A DNA stretch of 64,000 bases from Agrococcus beijingensis (GCF_030758955.1 NZ_CP132360.1:692614-756613); one strand, 5' to 3'; shown: positions 21,154 to 30,017, counted from the first letter of the stretch. The notes: generated by a model from the sequence alone, not told the origin. A program made the numbers and translations.

Positions 21154-21905
21154 CGGCCCATCCAACCACCGTCGACCGGCAGCGTCACGCCGGTGACGTA
21201 CGCCGCCGCGGGGCTCGCGAGGAAGACCGTCGCGCCCTGCAGATCCTCCGGGCTGCCCCAGCGACCCGCGGGGATCCGCTCGAGGATGGCGGAGGAGCGC
21301 TCCTGGTCGTCGCGCAGGGCGGCGGTGTTGTCGGTGGCGATGTAGCCGGGCGCGATGGCGTTGACGGTGACACCGCGACCCGACCACTCGTTGCTGAGCG
21401 CCTTGACGAGACCGGCGATGCCCGACTTGGCCGCCGTGTACCCGGGCACGTTGATGCCGCCCTGGAAGCTCAGCAGGCTCGCGGTGAAGATGACTCGACC
21501 GCCGCCGCGCTCGAGCATGCCCGCGCCGATGGCCTGCGTGAGCACGAACTGGCTGCGCAGGTTGACGTCGAGCACCTCGTCCCACCATTCGATCGGATGC
21601 TCTGCGGCGGGTGCCCGGCGGATGGTGCCTGCGTTGTTCACGAGGATGTCGGCACGGTCGCGCACGAGCGTGGCGAAGGCGAGCACTGCGTCGCGGTCGG
21701 CGAAGTCGACGGCGTGGCCCTCGAAGGCGCGACCGAGCTCGCGCACGCGCGCGCCGATCGCGCCACCATCGGCCTCCTGGCTCGCCGATGCCGCGATGAT
21801 GTCGGCGCCGGCTGCGGCGAGGCCCTCGGCCATCGCGAAGCCGATGCCGCGGCGGGCGCCGGTGACGACGGCCGTTCGGCCGGTGAGGTCGAAGGCGGCG
21901 ATCAT
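21150..21905 (-). CDS. kduD: KduD-like SDR oxidoreductase
   Basis: A 251-residue classical short-chain dehydrogenase. The cofactor motif TGARRGIG is at residues 15-22, NNAG at 90-93, and the catalytic Ser143 and Tyr156-X3-Lys160 are present; PGYIATDN near 185 is also usual. It is assigned as 2-dehydro-3-deoxy-gluconate 5-dehydrogenase, which reduces 2,5-diketo-3-deoxygluconate to KDG, because kduI, kdgK and eda are encoded nearby. The reaction follows from context; SDR sequence alone does not fix the substrate. The ATG overlaps the stop of the zinc dehydrogenase gene. Confidence 0.82.
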   Translation of the reverse strand: MIAAFDLTGRTAVVTGARRGIGFAMAEGLAAAGADIIAASASQEADGGAIGARVRELGRAFEGHAVDFADRDAVLAFATLVRDRADILVNNAGTIRRAPAAEHPIEWWDEVLDVNLRSQFVLTQAIGAGMLERGGGRVIFTASLLSFQGGINVPGYTAAKSGIAGLVKALSNEWSGRGVTVNAIAPGYIATDNTAALRDDQERSSAILERIPAGRWGSPEDLQGATVFLASPAAAYVTGVTLPVDGGWMGR

Positions 21906-22927
21906 CGGTCTGCTCCCTGCACGTCGACGAGGATCTTCATCGCTGCGGCCGCGAGCAGCGCGTCGAAGGCGGCCCCGGTGTCGTCGAGCTGCACGACTCG
22001 GGTGATGAGCGACTCGGCGGGCACCGCGCCGTCGGCGAGCAGCGCGATCGCGCGCTCGAAGTCCTCGCGCTCGTAGACGCGGGCGCCGAGGATCTCGAGC
22101 TCGCGCCAGAAGACGCGGTGCAGGTCGACCGGCACGGGCTCCGGGTGGATCGCGACGAACACGACCCTGCCGCGCGTGCGGGCGTGGCGGGTGGCGTCGA
22201 GCGCCGTGCCCCTCGTGCCCGCGACCTCGAAGACCACGTCGGCACCGGCGCCGCCGGTGCGCTCCTCGACGATCGCAGCGAGGTCGTCGGCATGTGGGTC
22301 GACTGCCTCGGCGCCCTGCGCGGCGGCGAAGGCACGGCGCTCGGCGTCGGGTTCGGCGAGGATCACCGTCGCGCCGGCTGCGCGCGCGACGATGGCGATG
22401 AGCTGGCCGATGGGGCCGCCGCCGATGACGACGGCGGTCTCCCCCGCCGTCAGCCGCGAGCGCCGCACGTCGTGCACGGCGACCGCGAGCGGCTCGACCA
22501 GCGCGGCGTGCCGGAGCGACACGGTCTCGGGCACCGGCACGACGATCGCGGCCGGTACCGTCCAGAGCTCCTGCAGCGCACCGGGCGAGTCGATGCCCAC
22601 GAAGTCGAGGCGCTGGCAGATGTGCTGATGTCCTGCGCGGCACGAGGCGCACTCGCCGCACCACCGCAACGGCATGACCGTGACGCTCTGGCCGATGGCG
22701 AGCGCGTCCACGTCGCCGCCGACCGCCTCGACGACCCCGCTCATCTCGTGGCCGATGACGGCGGGGGTGGCGACCCGCGCGTCCATGTGGCCCTGCACGA
22801 TGTGCAGATCGGTGCCGCAGATGCCGTTGTAGGCGACGCGGATGGTCACCTCGTCGGCCGCGGGCATGCGGGGTTCGGCCTCGCCGACGACGATCTGACC
22901 GCCGCCGGTGTATCTCGCTGCTCGCAA
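21902..22927 (-). CDS. zinc-dependent alcohol/polyol dehydrogenase (MDR family)
   Basis: A 341-residue medium-chain dehydrogenase. Catalytic zinc ligands are expected at Cys37 (NGICGTDLH) and His60-Glu61 (GHE). The structural zinc site has four Cys at 90, 93, 96 and 104. The NAD-binding VIGGGPIGQL lies near residue 170. It resembles threonine/sorbitol/L-idonate-type dehydrogenases and may oxidise a uronate-derived polyol or aldonate. The TTG start is set by AGGAGA eight bases upstream and by the conserved MRA-like N-terminus. It is the first gene of the leftward operon, facing the TRAP operon. Confidence 0.83.
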   Translation of the reverse strand: MRAARYTGGGQIVVGEAEPRMPAADEVTIRVAYNGICGTDLHIVQGHMDARVATPAVIGHEMSGVVEAVGGDVDALAIGQSVTVMPLRWCGECASCRAGHQHICQRLDFVGIDSPGALQELWTVPAAIVVPVPETVSLRHAALVEPLAVAVHDVRRSRLTAGETAVVIGGGPIGQLIAIVARAAGATVILAEPDAERRAFAAAQGAEAVDPHADDLAAIVEERTGGAGADVVFEVAGTRGTALDATRHARTRGRVVFVAIHPEPVPVDLHRVFWRELEILGARVYEREDFERAIALLADGAVPAESLITRVVQLDDTGAAFDALLAAAAMKILVDVQGADR

Positions 22928-22970
22928 CGCGATCTCCTCTTCGAGCTAGGGTGAGCGGCGCCTGAAACTC

Positions 22971-23021
22971 GATTCCATTCGCAGTTCCATGTGGCGCAAC
23001 TGGGTTCTATCTGGTTACAGT
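22971..23021. promoter_or_regulatory. control region between the divergent uronate operons
   Basis: An AT-richer stretch between the TTG of the dehydrogenase and dctP. TTCCAT occurs twice at 12-base spacing (22973-22978 and 22985-22990), and AGTT...AACT half-sites surround the second copy. TACAGT (23016-23021) could be a -10 for the dctP side. It is the natural place for the IclR protein to bind, but the operator is only a candidate. Confidence 0.35.
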
Positions 23022-23086
23022 AGCCCCTGACCCCGCCAAGGGCGCAAGCCCGATCTGCCAGCAGGCACTCAACGAGGAGGAACCAC

Positions 23087-24100
23087 ATGCAGGGACGACG
23101 AACGCTGAGCGCGCTGGGCGCCGCAGCCGTCATGACGATCGGTCTGGCGTCATGCTCGGCCGCATCCGGAGGCGATGGAGAGCCGCCCGCGACGACCTTC
23201 CGGGTCGCCTTCAACCAGGACATCGACCACCCGCAGGCGCAGGCCCTCGTGCAGCTCTCGGAGGAGCTCGAGGCGCGCACCGGTGGCCAGTACTCCCTCG
23301 AGCTCTACACCGACGAGACGCTGGGCGACCAGGCTGCCACCATCGAGCAGGTGCAGTCCGGCACGATCGACTTCGCGATGGTCGCGGGCAGCCTGCTCGA
23401 GAACTTCGACTCCGACTTCTCGGTCGTGAACCTGCCCTACCTGTACGAGTCGCCCGAGCACCAGATGAGCGTGCTCAACGACCGGGAGATCGTCGGCGAG
23501 CTGTACGACGCGGTGCTGGAGGACAACATCCAGGTGCTCGCGGCCTACCACGGCGGCGTGCGCAACGTGTACTCGGGCGCCGGCCCGGTCGAGACCCCGG
23601 CCGACCTCGCGGGCCAGAAGATCCGCGTGATCGGCTCTGACACGAACGTGCGGATGATGGAGCTCATGGGCGGCGTCGGCACGCCGATGGCGCAGGGCGA
23701 GGTCTACACGGCCATCCAGTCGGGCGTCCTCGACGGCGCGGAGAACAACCCGCTCATCTACTCGAGCCTCTCGCACGACGAGATCGCCCCGTACTACTCG
23801 CTCACGCAGCACCTGATGATGCCCGACTACCTCATCGGCAGCCCCGCGGTGTGGGACGCGCTCGACGAGGAGACGAAGGGCGTCTTCCAGGAGCTGCTCA
23901 GCGCTTCCGTCGACGCCGAGCTCGAGGCGTTCTCGACCGCCGTCGAGGAGGCGACCGCGGCTGCCGAGGAGGCGGGCGCGACGGTCAACGAGGTCGACGT
24001 CGAGGCGTTCCGCGAGGCCGTGCAGCCGCTGCACGACGAGCGCATCACGACCGACGTCACCCGCTCGGTCTACGAGGCCATCCAGGCAGCGCGCGGCTGA
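23087..24100 (+). CDS. dctP: TRAP transporter substrate-binding lipoprotein DctP
   Basis: A 337-residue extracytoplasmic solute receptor of the DctP/TAXI-type TRAP family. The N-terminus is a lipoprotein signal with lipobox LASC (Cys23). Then comes FRVAFNQDIDHPQAQAL, and the hallmark regions GVRNVYSGAGPVETPADLAGQKIRV and AIQSGVLDGAENN (about residues 150-225), which contact the carboxylate ligand. The context implies a uronate or unsaturated uronate ligand. GAGGAGGAACC precedes the ATG. Its stop overlaps the dctQ start (TGATG). Confidence 0.92.
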   Translation: MQGRRTLSALGAAAVMTIGLASCSAASGGDGEPPATTFRVAFNQDIDHPQAQALVQLSEELEARTGGQYSLELYTDETLGDQAATIEQVQSGTIDFAMVAGSLLENFDSDFSVVNLPYLYESPEHQMSVLNDREIVGELYDAVLEDNIQVLAAYHGGVRNVYSGAGPVETPADLAGQKIRVIGSDTNVRMMELMGGVGTPMAQGEVYTAIQSGVLDGAENNPLIYSSLSHDEIAPYYSLTQHLMMPDYLIGSPAVWDALDEETKGVFQELLSASVDAELEAFSTAVEEATAAAEEAGATVNEVDVEAFREAVQPLHDERITTDVTRSVYEAIQAARG

Positions 24101-24636
24101 TGGCCATCCGGAAGGTCATGACGACGGCCAGGACCTGGCTCGACAACTCCCTGCGCACCCTGTGCGTCGCGCTCTTCGCGCTGCTCGTGGCGCTCGTCGC
24201 CTGGCAGGTGTTCACCCGTCTCATCCTCGGCCAGCCGAGCGCGTGGTCGGAGGAGGCGGCACGCCACACGTTCGTGTGGGTCAGCCTCATCGGCATCGCG
24301 ATCGCAGTGGGCGAGAAGGCGGACGTCATCATGGACTTCCTCGTCGAGCGCCTCCCGCGCTCCCTGCAGCGGGTCGCCGACCTCCTCGCCTACCTCGCGA
24401 CGCTCTCGTTCGTGCTGTACGTGATGGTGTTCGGCGGCCTGCAGCAGTCGATCCTGGCCTGGAGCCAGAAGAACCCGCTGCTGCCGCTCACGCAGGGCCA
24501 GCTCTACCTCGCGCTGCCCATCTCGGGCGCGCTCCTCACGATCTACCTGATCATCCACATCGTCACGACGTTCTCGAGCCGCTACGCCGGCCACGTGGGC
24601 TCGCCGGACGAGGACCTCGAGGCGGCATCGCTGTGA
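24100..24636 (+). CDS. dctQ: TRAP transporter small permease DctQ
   Basis: A 178-residue protein with four membrane helices, the small permease subunit of a tripartite TRAP transporter. The motif WQVFTRLILGQPSAWSEEAARHTFVWVSLIGIAIAVGE (about residues 38-75) is characteristic of the family. It pairs with DctM in the membrane, where sodium-driven import takes place. It overlaps dctP by one base and dctM by four, in an uninterrupted operon. Confidence 0.92.
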   Translation: MAIRKVMTTARTWLDNSLRTLCVALFALLVALVAWQVFTRLILGQPSAWSEEAARHTFVWVSLIGIAIAVGEKADVIMDFLVERLPRSLQRVADLLAYLATLSFVLYVMVFGGLQQSILAWSQKNPLLPLTQGQLYLALPISGALLTIYLIIHIVTTFSSRYAGHVGSPDEDLEAASL

Positions 24637-25940
24637 TCGACCCCGGCACCATCAGCGCGATCCTGATCGGCGGCCTCGTGCTGCTGCTCGCCGTCGGCGC
24701 GCCCGTCTCCATCTCGATCGCGCTGCCGAGCGCGCTCTGCATGCTGCTCATCGTCGACTTCGACCGCGGCGCGGTCACGTCGGCGCAGCAGATGCTGGGC
24801 GGCGCCGACTCGTTCGCCCTGCTCGCGATCCCCTTCTTCATCCTCGCGGGCGTCATCATGAACAACGGCGGCATCGCCGAGCGACTCATCAACCTCGCTC
24901 GCGTGCTCGTCGGGCGCACGCCCGCACCGCTCGTGCAGTCGAACGTGATCGCCAACGCCATCTTCGGCACCGTCTCGGGCTCCGCGGTCGCGAGCGCCGC
25001 GGCCGTGGGCTCGACCATGGCACCCATGCAGCAGAAGGCCGGCTACGACCGGGCATTCAGTGCCGCGGCCAACATCGCCTCCGCCCCGGCCGGCATGCTG
25101 ATCCCGCCGAGCAACACCCTGATCGTCTACTCGCTGGCGGCCGGCGGCACCTCGGTCGGCGCGCTCTTCGTCGCCGGCTACGTGCCCGGCGTCCTGTGGG
25201 CGCTCGCCTGCGCCGCGGTCGTCTTCGTCTACGCGCGCCGCCACCCCGAGCTCAAGGGCGAGCCGTTCCCGGGCTTCGCGGTGCTCCTCACGACGTTCCT
25301 CCGAGCACTGCCGTCGCTCGGCCTGATCGTCGTCGCGATCGGCGGCATCGTCGCCGGCTTCTTCACGCCGACCGAGGGGTCCGCGATCGCCGTGCTGTAC
25401 GCGCTCGGACTCTCGTTCATCTACCGGACCATCTCGGTCAAGGAGCTGCCGCGCATCCTCTATGACGCGTGCCGCACGAGCGCGATCGTCATCTTCCTCA
25501 TCGCGGTGTCGACGATCATGTCGTACGTCATGACCTACGCCAGGCTCCCGCAGCTCATCGCGGAGACGCTCTTCGGCTGGACCGACTCCAAGGTCGTCGT
25601 GCTGCTGATCATGATGCTCGTGCTGCTGCTCATCGGCATCCCGCTCGACCCCACCCCGGCGATCCTCATCTTCACGCCGATCTTCCTGCCGATCGCCGTC
25701 TCGTACGGGATCGATCCGGTGCACTTCGGCATCATGATGGTCTTCAACCTCTCGATCGCGGTCATCTCGCCGCCGTCGGCGCCGGTGCTCTTCGTCGGCA
25801 CGCAGGTCGCGCGAGCGAAGCTCGAGTCCGTCATCGCGAAGCTGGTGCCGTTCCTGATCGTGCTCGTCGTGATGCTGTTCATCGTCGTCTTCGTCCCCCA
25901 GCTGACCCTGTGGCTCCCGGGCCTCATGGGCCTGCTCTGA
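24633..25940 (+). CDS. dctM: TRAP transporter large permease DctM
   Basis: A 435-residue, about 12-helix large permease of the TRAP family. It shows the family patterns PFFILAGVIMNNGGIAERLI, FGTVSGSAVASAAAVGSTMAP (about residues 110-130), SAPAGMLIPPSNTLIVY, the VAGFFTPTEGSAIAVLYAL stretch, and IGIPLDPTPAILIFTPIFLPI. The GTG start overlaps the dctQ stop by four bases. It is followed after 20 bases by kduI, with GGAAG as ribosome site. Confidence 0.93.
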   Translation: MIDPGTISAILIGGLVLLLAVGAPVSISIALPSALCMLLIVDFDRGAVTSAQQMLGGADSFALLAIPFFILAGVIMNNGGIAERLINLARVLVGRTPAPLVQSNVIANAIFGTVSGSAVASAAAVGSTMAPMQQKAGYDRAFSAAANIASAPAGMLIPPSNTLIVYSLAAGGTSVGALFVAGYVPGVLWALACAAVVFVYARRHPELKGEPFPGFAVLLTTFLRALPSLGLIVVAIGGIVAGFFTPTEGSAIAVLYALGLSFIYRTISVKELPRILYDACRTSAIVIFLIAVSTIMSYVMTYARLPQLIAETLFGWTDSKVVVLLIMMLVLLLIGIPLDPTPAILIFTPIFLPIAVSYGIDPVHFGIMMVFNLSIAVISPPSAPVLFVGTQVARAKLESVIAKLVPFLIVLVVMLFIVVFVPQLTLWLPGLMGLL

Positions 25941-25960
25941 TCCCCCGAAAAGGAAGCGCC

Positions 25961-26791
25961 ATGCCCGTCCACGGCCCCACCTCCCCCGAGCAGATCCCCG
26001 GCTCGACGCAGCAGCAGCTGCGCGAGCGCTACCTCGTCGAGGACCTCTTCACGCCCGGCGAGGTGCGCGTCGTGGTCACGCACTACGACCGCGTCGTCGC
26101 GGTCGGCGCCGTGCCGACCGACGCCCCGCTCGCGCTCGAGGCGGTGCCCGAGATCCGCTCCGACCGCTTCCTCGACCACCGCGAGATCGGCATCGTCAAC
26201 ATCGGCGCCGCCGGCACCGTCGTCGCCGACGGCGAGCGCTTCGCGATGGCCACCGGCGCGTGCCTGTACCTCGGCCGAGGTGTCGCCAACGTGACCTTCG
26301 AGAGCGACGAGGCCGCGCATCCGGCCCGGTTCTACGGCTTCTCGGCGCCCGCGCACACCAGCTACCCGACCGCCCTCGTCGAGCCGGGTCAGGGCACGGT
26401 GCGCGAGCTCGGCGACCCGCTCACCTCGAACCGGCGCACCCTGAACCAGTACATCCACGAGAACGGCGTGCGCTCGTGCCAAGTGGTCATGGGCGTCACG
26501 CAGCTGCACCCCGGCAGCATGTGGAACACGCTCCCGTCGCACACGCACGACCGCCGCACCGAGCTCTACGTCTACTTCGACCTGCCTGAGGACGCCCGCG
26601 TGGTGCACCTCATGGGCGAGCCGACCGAGACGCGCCACCTGCTGGTGGCCGACGGCGGCCTGGTGCTGTCGCCGTCGTGGTCGATCCACTCGGGCGTGGG
26701 ATCATCGAACTACTCGTTCGTGTGGGCGATGGCCGGTGAGAACCAGTCGTTCGACGACATGGACGCCGTCGCGATCGCCGACATGAGATGA
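25961..26791 (+). CDS. kduI: 5-keto-4-deoxyuronate isomerase
   Basis: A 276-residue cupin-fold isomerase (EC 5.3.1.17) that converts 4-deoxy-L-threo-5-hexosulose uronate to 2,5-diketo-3-deoxygluconate. Zinc-binding residues are expected in LPSHTHDRRTE (about residue 190) and in the C-terminal SWSIHSGVG; the stretches RDFLDHREIGIVNIG-like near residue 65 and TSNRRTLNQYIHENGVRSCQVVMG are family-typical. With kduD, kdgK and eda it completes the path to pyruvate and glyceraldehyde 3-phosphate. Its stop overlaps the ATG of the regulator gene. Confidence 0.92.
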   Translation: MPVHGPTSPEQIPGSTQQQLRERYLVEDLFTPGEVRVVVTHYDRVVAVGAVPTDAPLALEAVPEIRSDRFLDHREIGIVNIGAAGTVVADGERFAMATGACLYLGRGVANVTFESDEAAHPARFYGFSAPAHTSYPTALVEPGQGTVRELGDPLTSNRRTLNQYIHENGVRSCQVVMGVTQLHPGSMWNTLPSHTHDRRTELYVYFDLPEDARVVHLMGEPTETRHLLVADGGLVLSPSWSIHSGVGSSNYSFVWAMAGENQSFDDMDAVAIADMR

Positions 26792-27582
26792 GACGCACGA
26801 TGACTGCTGAGCCGCAGGCGCTCGACACCAGCGCCGCACCCTCCGGGGGTGCGAGCGAGAAGACGCTGCGCGTGCTCGAGGCGGCCATCCTCCACGACCG
26901 CTTCACCGACATCGTCGAGGAAGCGGGGCTCGCGAAGGCGACCGTCCACCGGATCCTCGCCACGCTCGTCGAGCAGGAGTTCATCACCGGCGACGCCGAG
27001 CGCGGCTACCAGCCGGGCGCGCGATTCCTGCGCGTCGCGGGCCGCGCCGTCTCGAGCATCGACATCTCGGCCATCGCCGGCCCCATCGTCGACCGACTGG
27101 TGCGCGACGTCGACTGCACGATCCACCTCGGCGTCGTCAACGGCTTCGAGATGGTCTACGTGGTGCGCAAGGACTCCTCGAAGCCCTACCGGATGGCGTC
27201 GCGCGTGGGCTTGTCGATGCCGATGCACAGCTCGGGGATGGGCAAGGCGGTGCTCGCACATTGGGCGCCCGAGCAGGTCGACGGGCTGGTCGAGGCGGTC
27301 GGGCTGCCGGCGCGCACCGAAGACACCATCACCGATCCTGCGGCGCTGCACGAGGAGCTGGCGCGCGTGCGGGAGCGCGGCTACGCCCTGGATCTGGGCG
27401 AGAACGAGCGCGGCACGGTGTGCGTCTCGGCAGCGATTCGCGATCACCTGGGCCGCCCGACCCACGGCATCTCGATCTCGTCGATCGCGCTCGAGCACCC
27501 CGGTTCGAGCATCGAGCAGTTCGCCCCGCAGGCGATCGCCGCGGCCGCCGCGATCTCGCGAGCGCTGGGAGCGCCGAGCTAG
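26788..27582 (+). CDS. IclR family transcriptional regulator
   Basis: A 264-residue IclR-type regulator. The winged helix lies at about residues 25-75 (DIVEEAGLAKATVHRILATLVEQEFI). The effector domain follows (from about 90), with the expected MPMHSSGMGKAVLAHWAP segment near 145, RERGYALDLGENERGTVCV near 195, and a terminal helix. KdgR, a uronate regulator, belongs to this family. As the last gene of the TRAP-kduI operon it probably controls both divergent operons. The start overlaps the kduI stop; an ATG 12 bases later is also possible. Confidence 0.88.
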   Translation: MRRTMTAEPQALDTSAAPSGGASEKTLRVLEAAILHDRFTDIVEEAGLAKATVHRILATLVEQEFITGDAERGYQPGARFLRVAGRAVSSIDISAIAGPIVDRLVRDVDCTIHLGVVNGFEMVYVVRKDSSKPYRMASRVGLSMPMHSSGMGKAVLAHWAPEQVDGLVEAVGLPARTEDTITDPAALHEELARVRERGYALDLGENERGTVCVSAAIRDHLGRPTHGISISSIALEHPGSSIEQFAPQAIAAAAAISRALGAPS

Positions 27583-27617
27583 CGCTCGCCGTCGCGCTCG
27601 CCGCGCCGACGGCAGAG

Positions 27618-27642
27618 GGCCGGCCTCGCTCGGGCACCGGCC
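27618..27642. terminator. hairpin between convergent iclR and epimerase genes
   Basis: GGCCGG pairs with CCGGCC around a 13-base loop in the 67-base gap. It may serve both strands. Confidence 0.45.
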
Positions 27643-27649
27643 GGTCGTG

Positions 27650-29008
27650 CTAGCGGCCCGCCTCGCGCTGCCTGCCGAGCTGGTGCCGGAAGGCGTCCTC
27701 GAGCCGCGGCCGTCTGAACCGGTGGCCGAGCTCGGTCAGCCGAGCGGGCACGACGCGCTGGTCGGCGAGTGCGAGCTCCTGCATGCCCTGGTGGCCGAGC
27801 AGCACGCGCGGGCCGAGCGAGGGCGTGCGCAGCACCGCCGGCCGGTGCAGCGCGGCGGCCAGCTCGGCGGCGAACTCGGCTTGGCGCACGGGCTCGGGCG
27901 CCACGGCGTTGATCGGGCCCTCGAGGCGCTCGTCGACGAGCGCCCGCGCATAGATGTCGACCAGGTCGTCGAGGTCGATCCACGACTGCCAGTGCTCGCC
28001 GCTCGCGAGCGGGCCGCCGAGCCCCGCCGCGTAGATCGGCCGGAGCACCTGCAGCATGCCGCCTCGGGGGGTCTGCACCAGTCCGGTGCGCACCTGCACC
28101 GTGCGCACGCCGCCGTCGGCGGCCGCTCGGGCCTCGGCCTCCCAGTCGGCCACGACCTCGGCGAGGAACCCGTCGCCCGCCGCGCTGCGCTCGGACAGCA
28201 GCTCGTCGCCGCGGTCGGAGCCGTACAGGCCGATGGCGGATGCGCTGACGAAGGCACGCACGCCGCTCGCCGCCGCCAGCTCGGCGAGCCGCCGGGTGGG
28301 GCCGATGCGGCTGGCACGGATCCGGTGGCGATGGCCCTCGTCGAAGCGGCCGAAGATCGATGCGCCGGCGAGGTGCACGACCGCATCGACGCCGTCGAGC
28401 AGCTCGGGCGTGGGCGCATCCGGATCCCAGCGCCGCTCCCCCTCGCCGGCCTCTCGGCGCACGAGCCGCACGACCGTGTGGCCGGCGGTCGTCAGGAAGG
28501 CGCTCAGTGCCGAGCCGATGAGGCCGGAGGAGCCGGTGACGGCGACGGTCATGGGCGCGGTGCGCAGCTCGCGCTGGCGGCGGATGTCGTCGGCCAGCTG
28601 CCGATGGCGGTAGACGAACATCGGGCGCAGCAGGTGCGAGCCGATGAGCGTGTCGACGGCATCGTGCATGCGCGTGCCCTCGACACCGGTGGCCAGCGCG
28701 ACCGCGTCGAAGCGGTGCTCGTGCCGCCACCGCACCGCCGCCAGCGCGGCAGAGCTCAGCCCGTCGTCGACGCGCTCGTCGACGAACGCCCGGCCCGCGA
28801 CGTACCCTGCCGGGTCGTGCCTGCCGACCCAGATCTGGCCGCCGGGCAGCGCGAGCTCGGCGCGACCGTCGACGAGCGACTCTGCCTCGCGCCGCACCTT
28901 GCCCGGCACCCACGGCGGCATCAGCCGCTGCAGCGCGCCCGGCCGCTCGTGCCAGGCGAAGACCTCGCCGATGGGCGCCTCGATCGTGCTCCAGTGCTGG
29001 ATGCTCAT
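27650..29008 (-). CDS. TIGR01777 family epimerase fused to an SRPBCC domain
   Basis: A 452-residue two-domain protein. Residues 1-150 form an SRPBCC ligand-binding domain (IEAPIGEVFAWHERPGALQRLMPPW). Residues 153-450 form an NAD(P)-binding epimerase-like domain of the TIGR01777 group, with TGSSGLIG at 158-165, DAVVHLAGASIFGRF near 218 and a C-terminal DUF1731-like segment (LRTPSLGPRVLLGHQGMQELALADQRVVP). This fusion is known in actinobacteria. The substrate is unknown. The ATG follows TACCGT by six bases. Two small SRPBCC genes lie just upstream. Confidence 0.87.
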   Translation of the reverse strand: MSIQHWSTIEAPIGEVFAWHERPGALQRLMPPWVPGKVRREAESLVDGRAELALPGGQIWVGRHDPAGYVAGRAFVDERVDDGLSSAALAAVRWRHEHRFDAVALATGVEGTRMHDAVDTLIGSHLLRPMFVYRHRQLADDIRRQRELRTAPMTVAVTGSSGLIGSALSAFLTTAGHTVVRLVRREAGEGERRWDPDAPTPELLDGVDAVVHLAGASIFGRFDEGHRHRIRASRIGPTRRLAELAAASGVRAFVSASAIGLYGSDRGDELLSERSAAGDGFLAEVVADWEAEARAAADGGVRTVQVRTGLVQTPRGGMLQVLRPIYAAGLGGPLASGEHWQSWIDLDDLVDIYARALVDERLEGPINAVAPEPVRQAEFAAELAAALHRPAVLRTPSLGPRVLLGHQGMQELALADQRVVPARLTELGHRFRRPRLEDAFRHQLGRQREAGR

Positions 29009-29014
29009 GCGCCG

Positions 29015-29020
29015 ACGGTA
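29015..29020 (-). promoter_or_regulatory. -10 box of the TIGR01777 gene, leaderless geometry
   Basis: TACCGT on the minus strand, six bases before the ATG, within the gap after the SRPBCC gene. Confidence 0.5.
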
Positions 29021-29078
29021 CGCGTCGAGCCTGTGCACCCGCGAGGCGGGGCACAGGCTCGACAGGTGGAGCTGGGCG

Positions 29079-29561
29079 TCAGAGACCGACGCCGTCGGCC
29101 GGGCGGGAGATGTCGCCCTCCCAGCCCGACTCGGCGGCCTGGCGGGCGGGCGCCTGCTCGGCCAGCTCCTTGAAGCGCTTCAGGTCCTTGCCGATCTGCG
29201 CGTCGTCGATCTGCAGCAGCGCGCCGGCCGCCTCGACGACGCCCTGGGGCTTCCAGTCGAGCTGCAGGTTGACGCGCGTGGTGCTGTCGTCGATGCGGTG
29301 GAACGTGACGACGCCAGCGTGCGTCTCGCCGTCGAGGCTGCGCCAGGCGACGCGCTCGTCGAGGTGCTGCTCGGTGATCTCGGCGTCGAACTCCCGCTCG
29401 ACCCCGGCGATCGAGACCTCCCAGTGCAGCTTGTCGTCGGTCTGCTGGGTGATCGACTCGACGCCGCCCATGAACTTGGGGAAGTCCTCGAACTGGGTCC
29501 AGAGCGCGTAGACGGCGCTGATCGGGGCCTGCACGTCGATGCTGTCGTTGACCTGGGGCAT
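29079..29561 (-). CDS. SRPBCC family protein (polyketide cyclase/dehydrase-like)
   Basis: A 160-residue SRPBCC protein starting DSIDVQAPISAVYALWTQFEDFPKFMGGVESI, the usual pattern of coenzyme Q-binding/COQ10-like members. It ends in a helix ahead of a charged tail. It is paralogous to the 141-residue protein upstream; the two share the FDLWT/ALWT-x-FExFPxFMxGVES pattern. A GGAGGG ribosome site precedes the ATG. Function is unknown. Confidence 0.82.
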   Translation of the reverse strand: MPQVNDSIDVQAPISAVYALWTQFEDFPKFMGGVESITQQTDDKLHWEVSIAGVEREFDAEITEQHLDERVAWRSLDGETHAGVVTFHRIDDSTTRVNLQLDWKPQGVVEAAGALLQIDDAQIGKDLKRFKELAEQAPARQAAESGWEGDISRPADGVGL

Positions 29562-29591
29562 GGTTGTGCCCTCCTTCCGTTCGGGGCGGCG

Positions 29592-30017
29592 TCAGGCCGC
29601 CCGTGCGAGCGCGCCCTCGGCAAGGGCGCGGAAATGCTGCAGGTCGCAGCGGATCTTGAGCTCGTCGAGGGCGATGGCGTCGAGGCTGCTGCCGACGCCC
29701 TCCCGCGGCGAGGCGATGACGCGCACCATGACGCAGGTGCGGTCGGGGGCGATCTCCTCGAGGTCGATCCACCAGCCGAGGCTCGACTGGTCGACGCTCA
29801 CCCAGGCGATGCGCGAATCGGGCTCGAACTCCGTGATCACCGCATAGAAGCTGGACTCGATGCCCTGCATCGCGACGCGCCAGCGCAGGCGCTCCTTCGT
29901 CTCCGCGTAGACCGACTCGACGCCGCTCATGAACTCGGGGAATCGCTCGAACGAGGTCCAGAGGTCGAACACCTGAGCGCGAGACGCCTGGACCTCGAAC
30001 TGCTCATCGACCTGCAT
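29592..30017 (-). CDS. SRPBCC family protein, paralogue of its neighbour
   Basis: A 141-residue SRPBCC protein with N-terminal EQFEVQASRAQVFDLWTSFERFPEFMSGVES and a Trp-rich strand (LGWWIDLEEI). It is 30 bases upstream of its paralogue and in the same direction, so the two are likely an operon. GGAGGC precedes the ATG. It is divergent from argG. No ligand can be named. Confidence 0.8.
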   Translation of the reverse strand: MQVDEQFEVQASRAQVFDLWTSFERFPEFMSGVESVYAETKERLRWRVAMQGIESSFYAVITEFEPDSRIAWVSVDQSSLGWWIDLEEIAPDRTCVMVRVIASPREGVGSSLDAIALDELKIRCDLQHFRALAEGALARAA

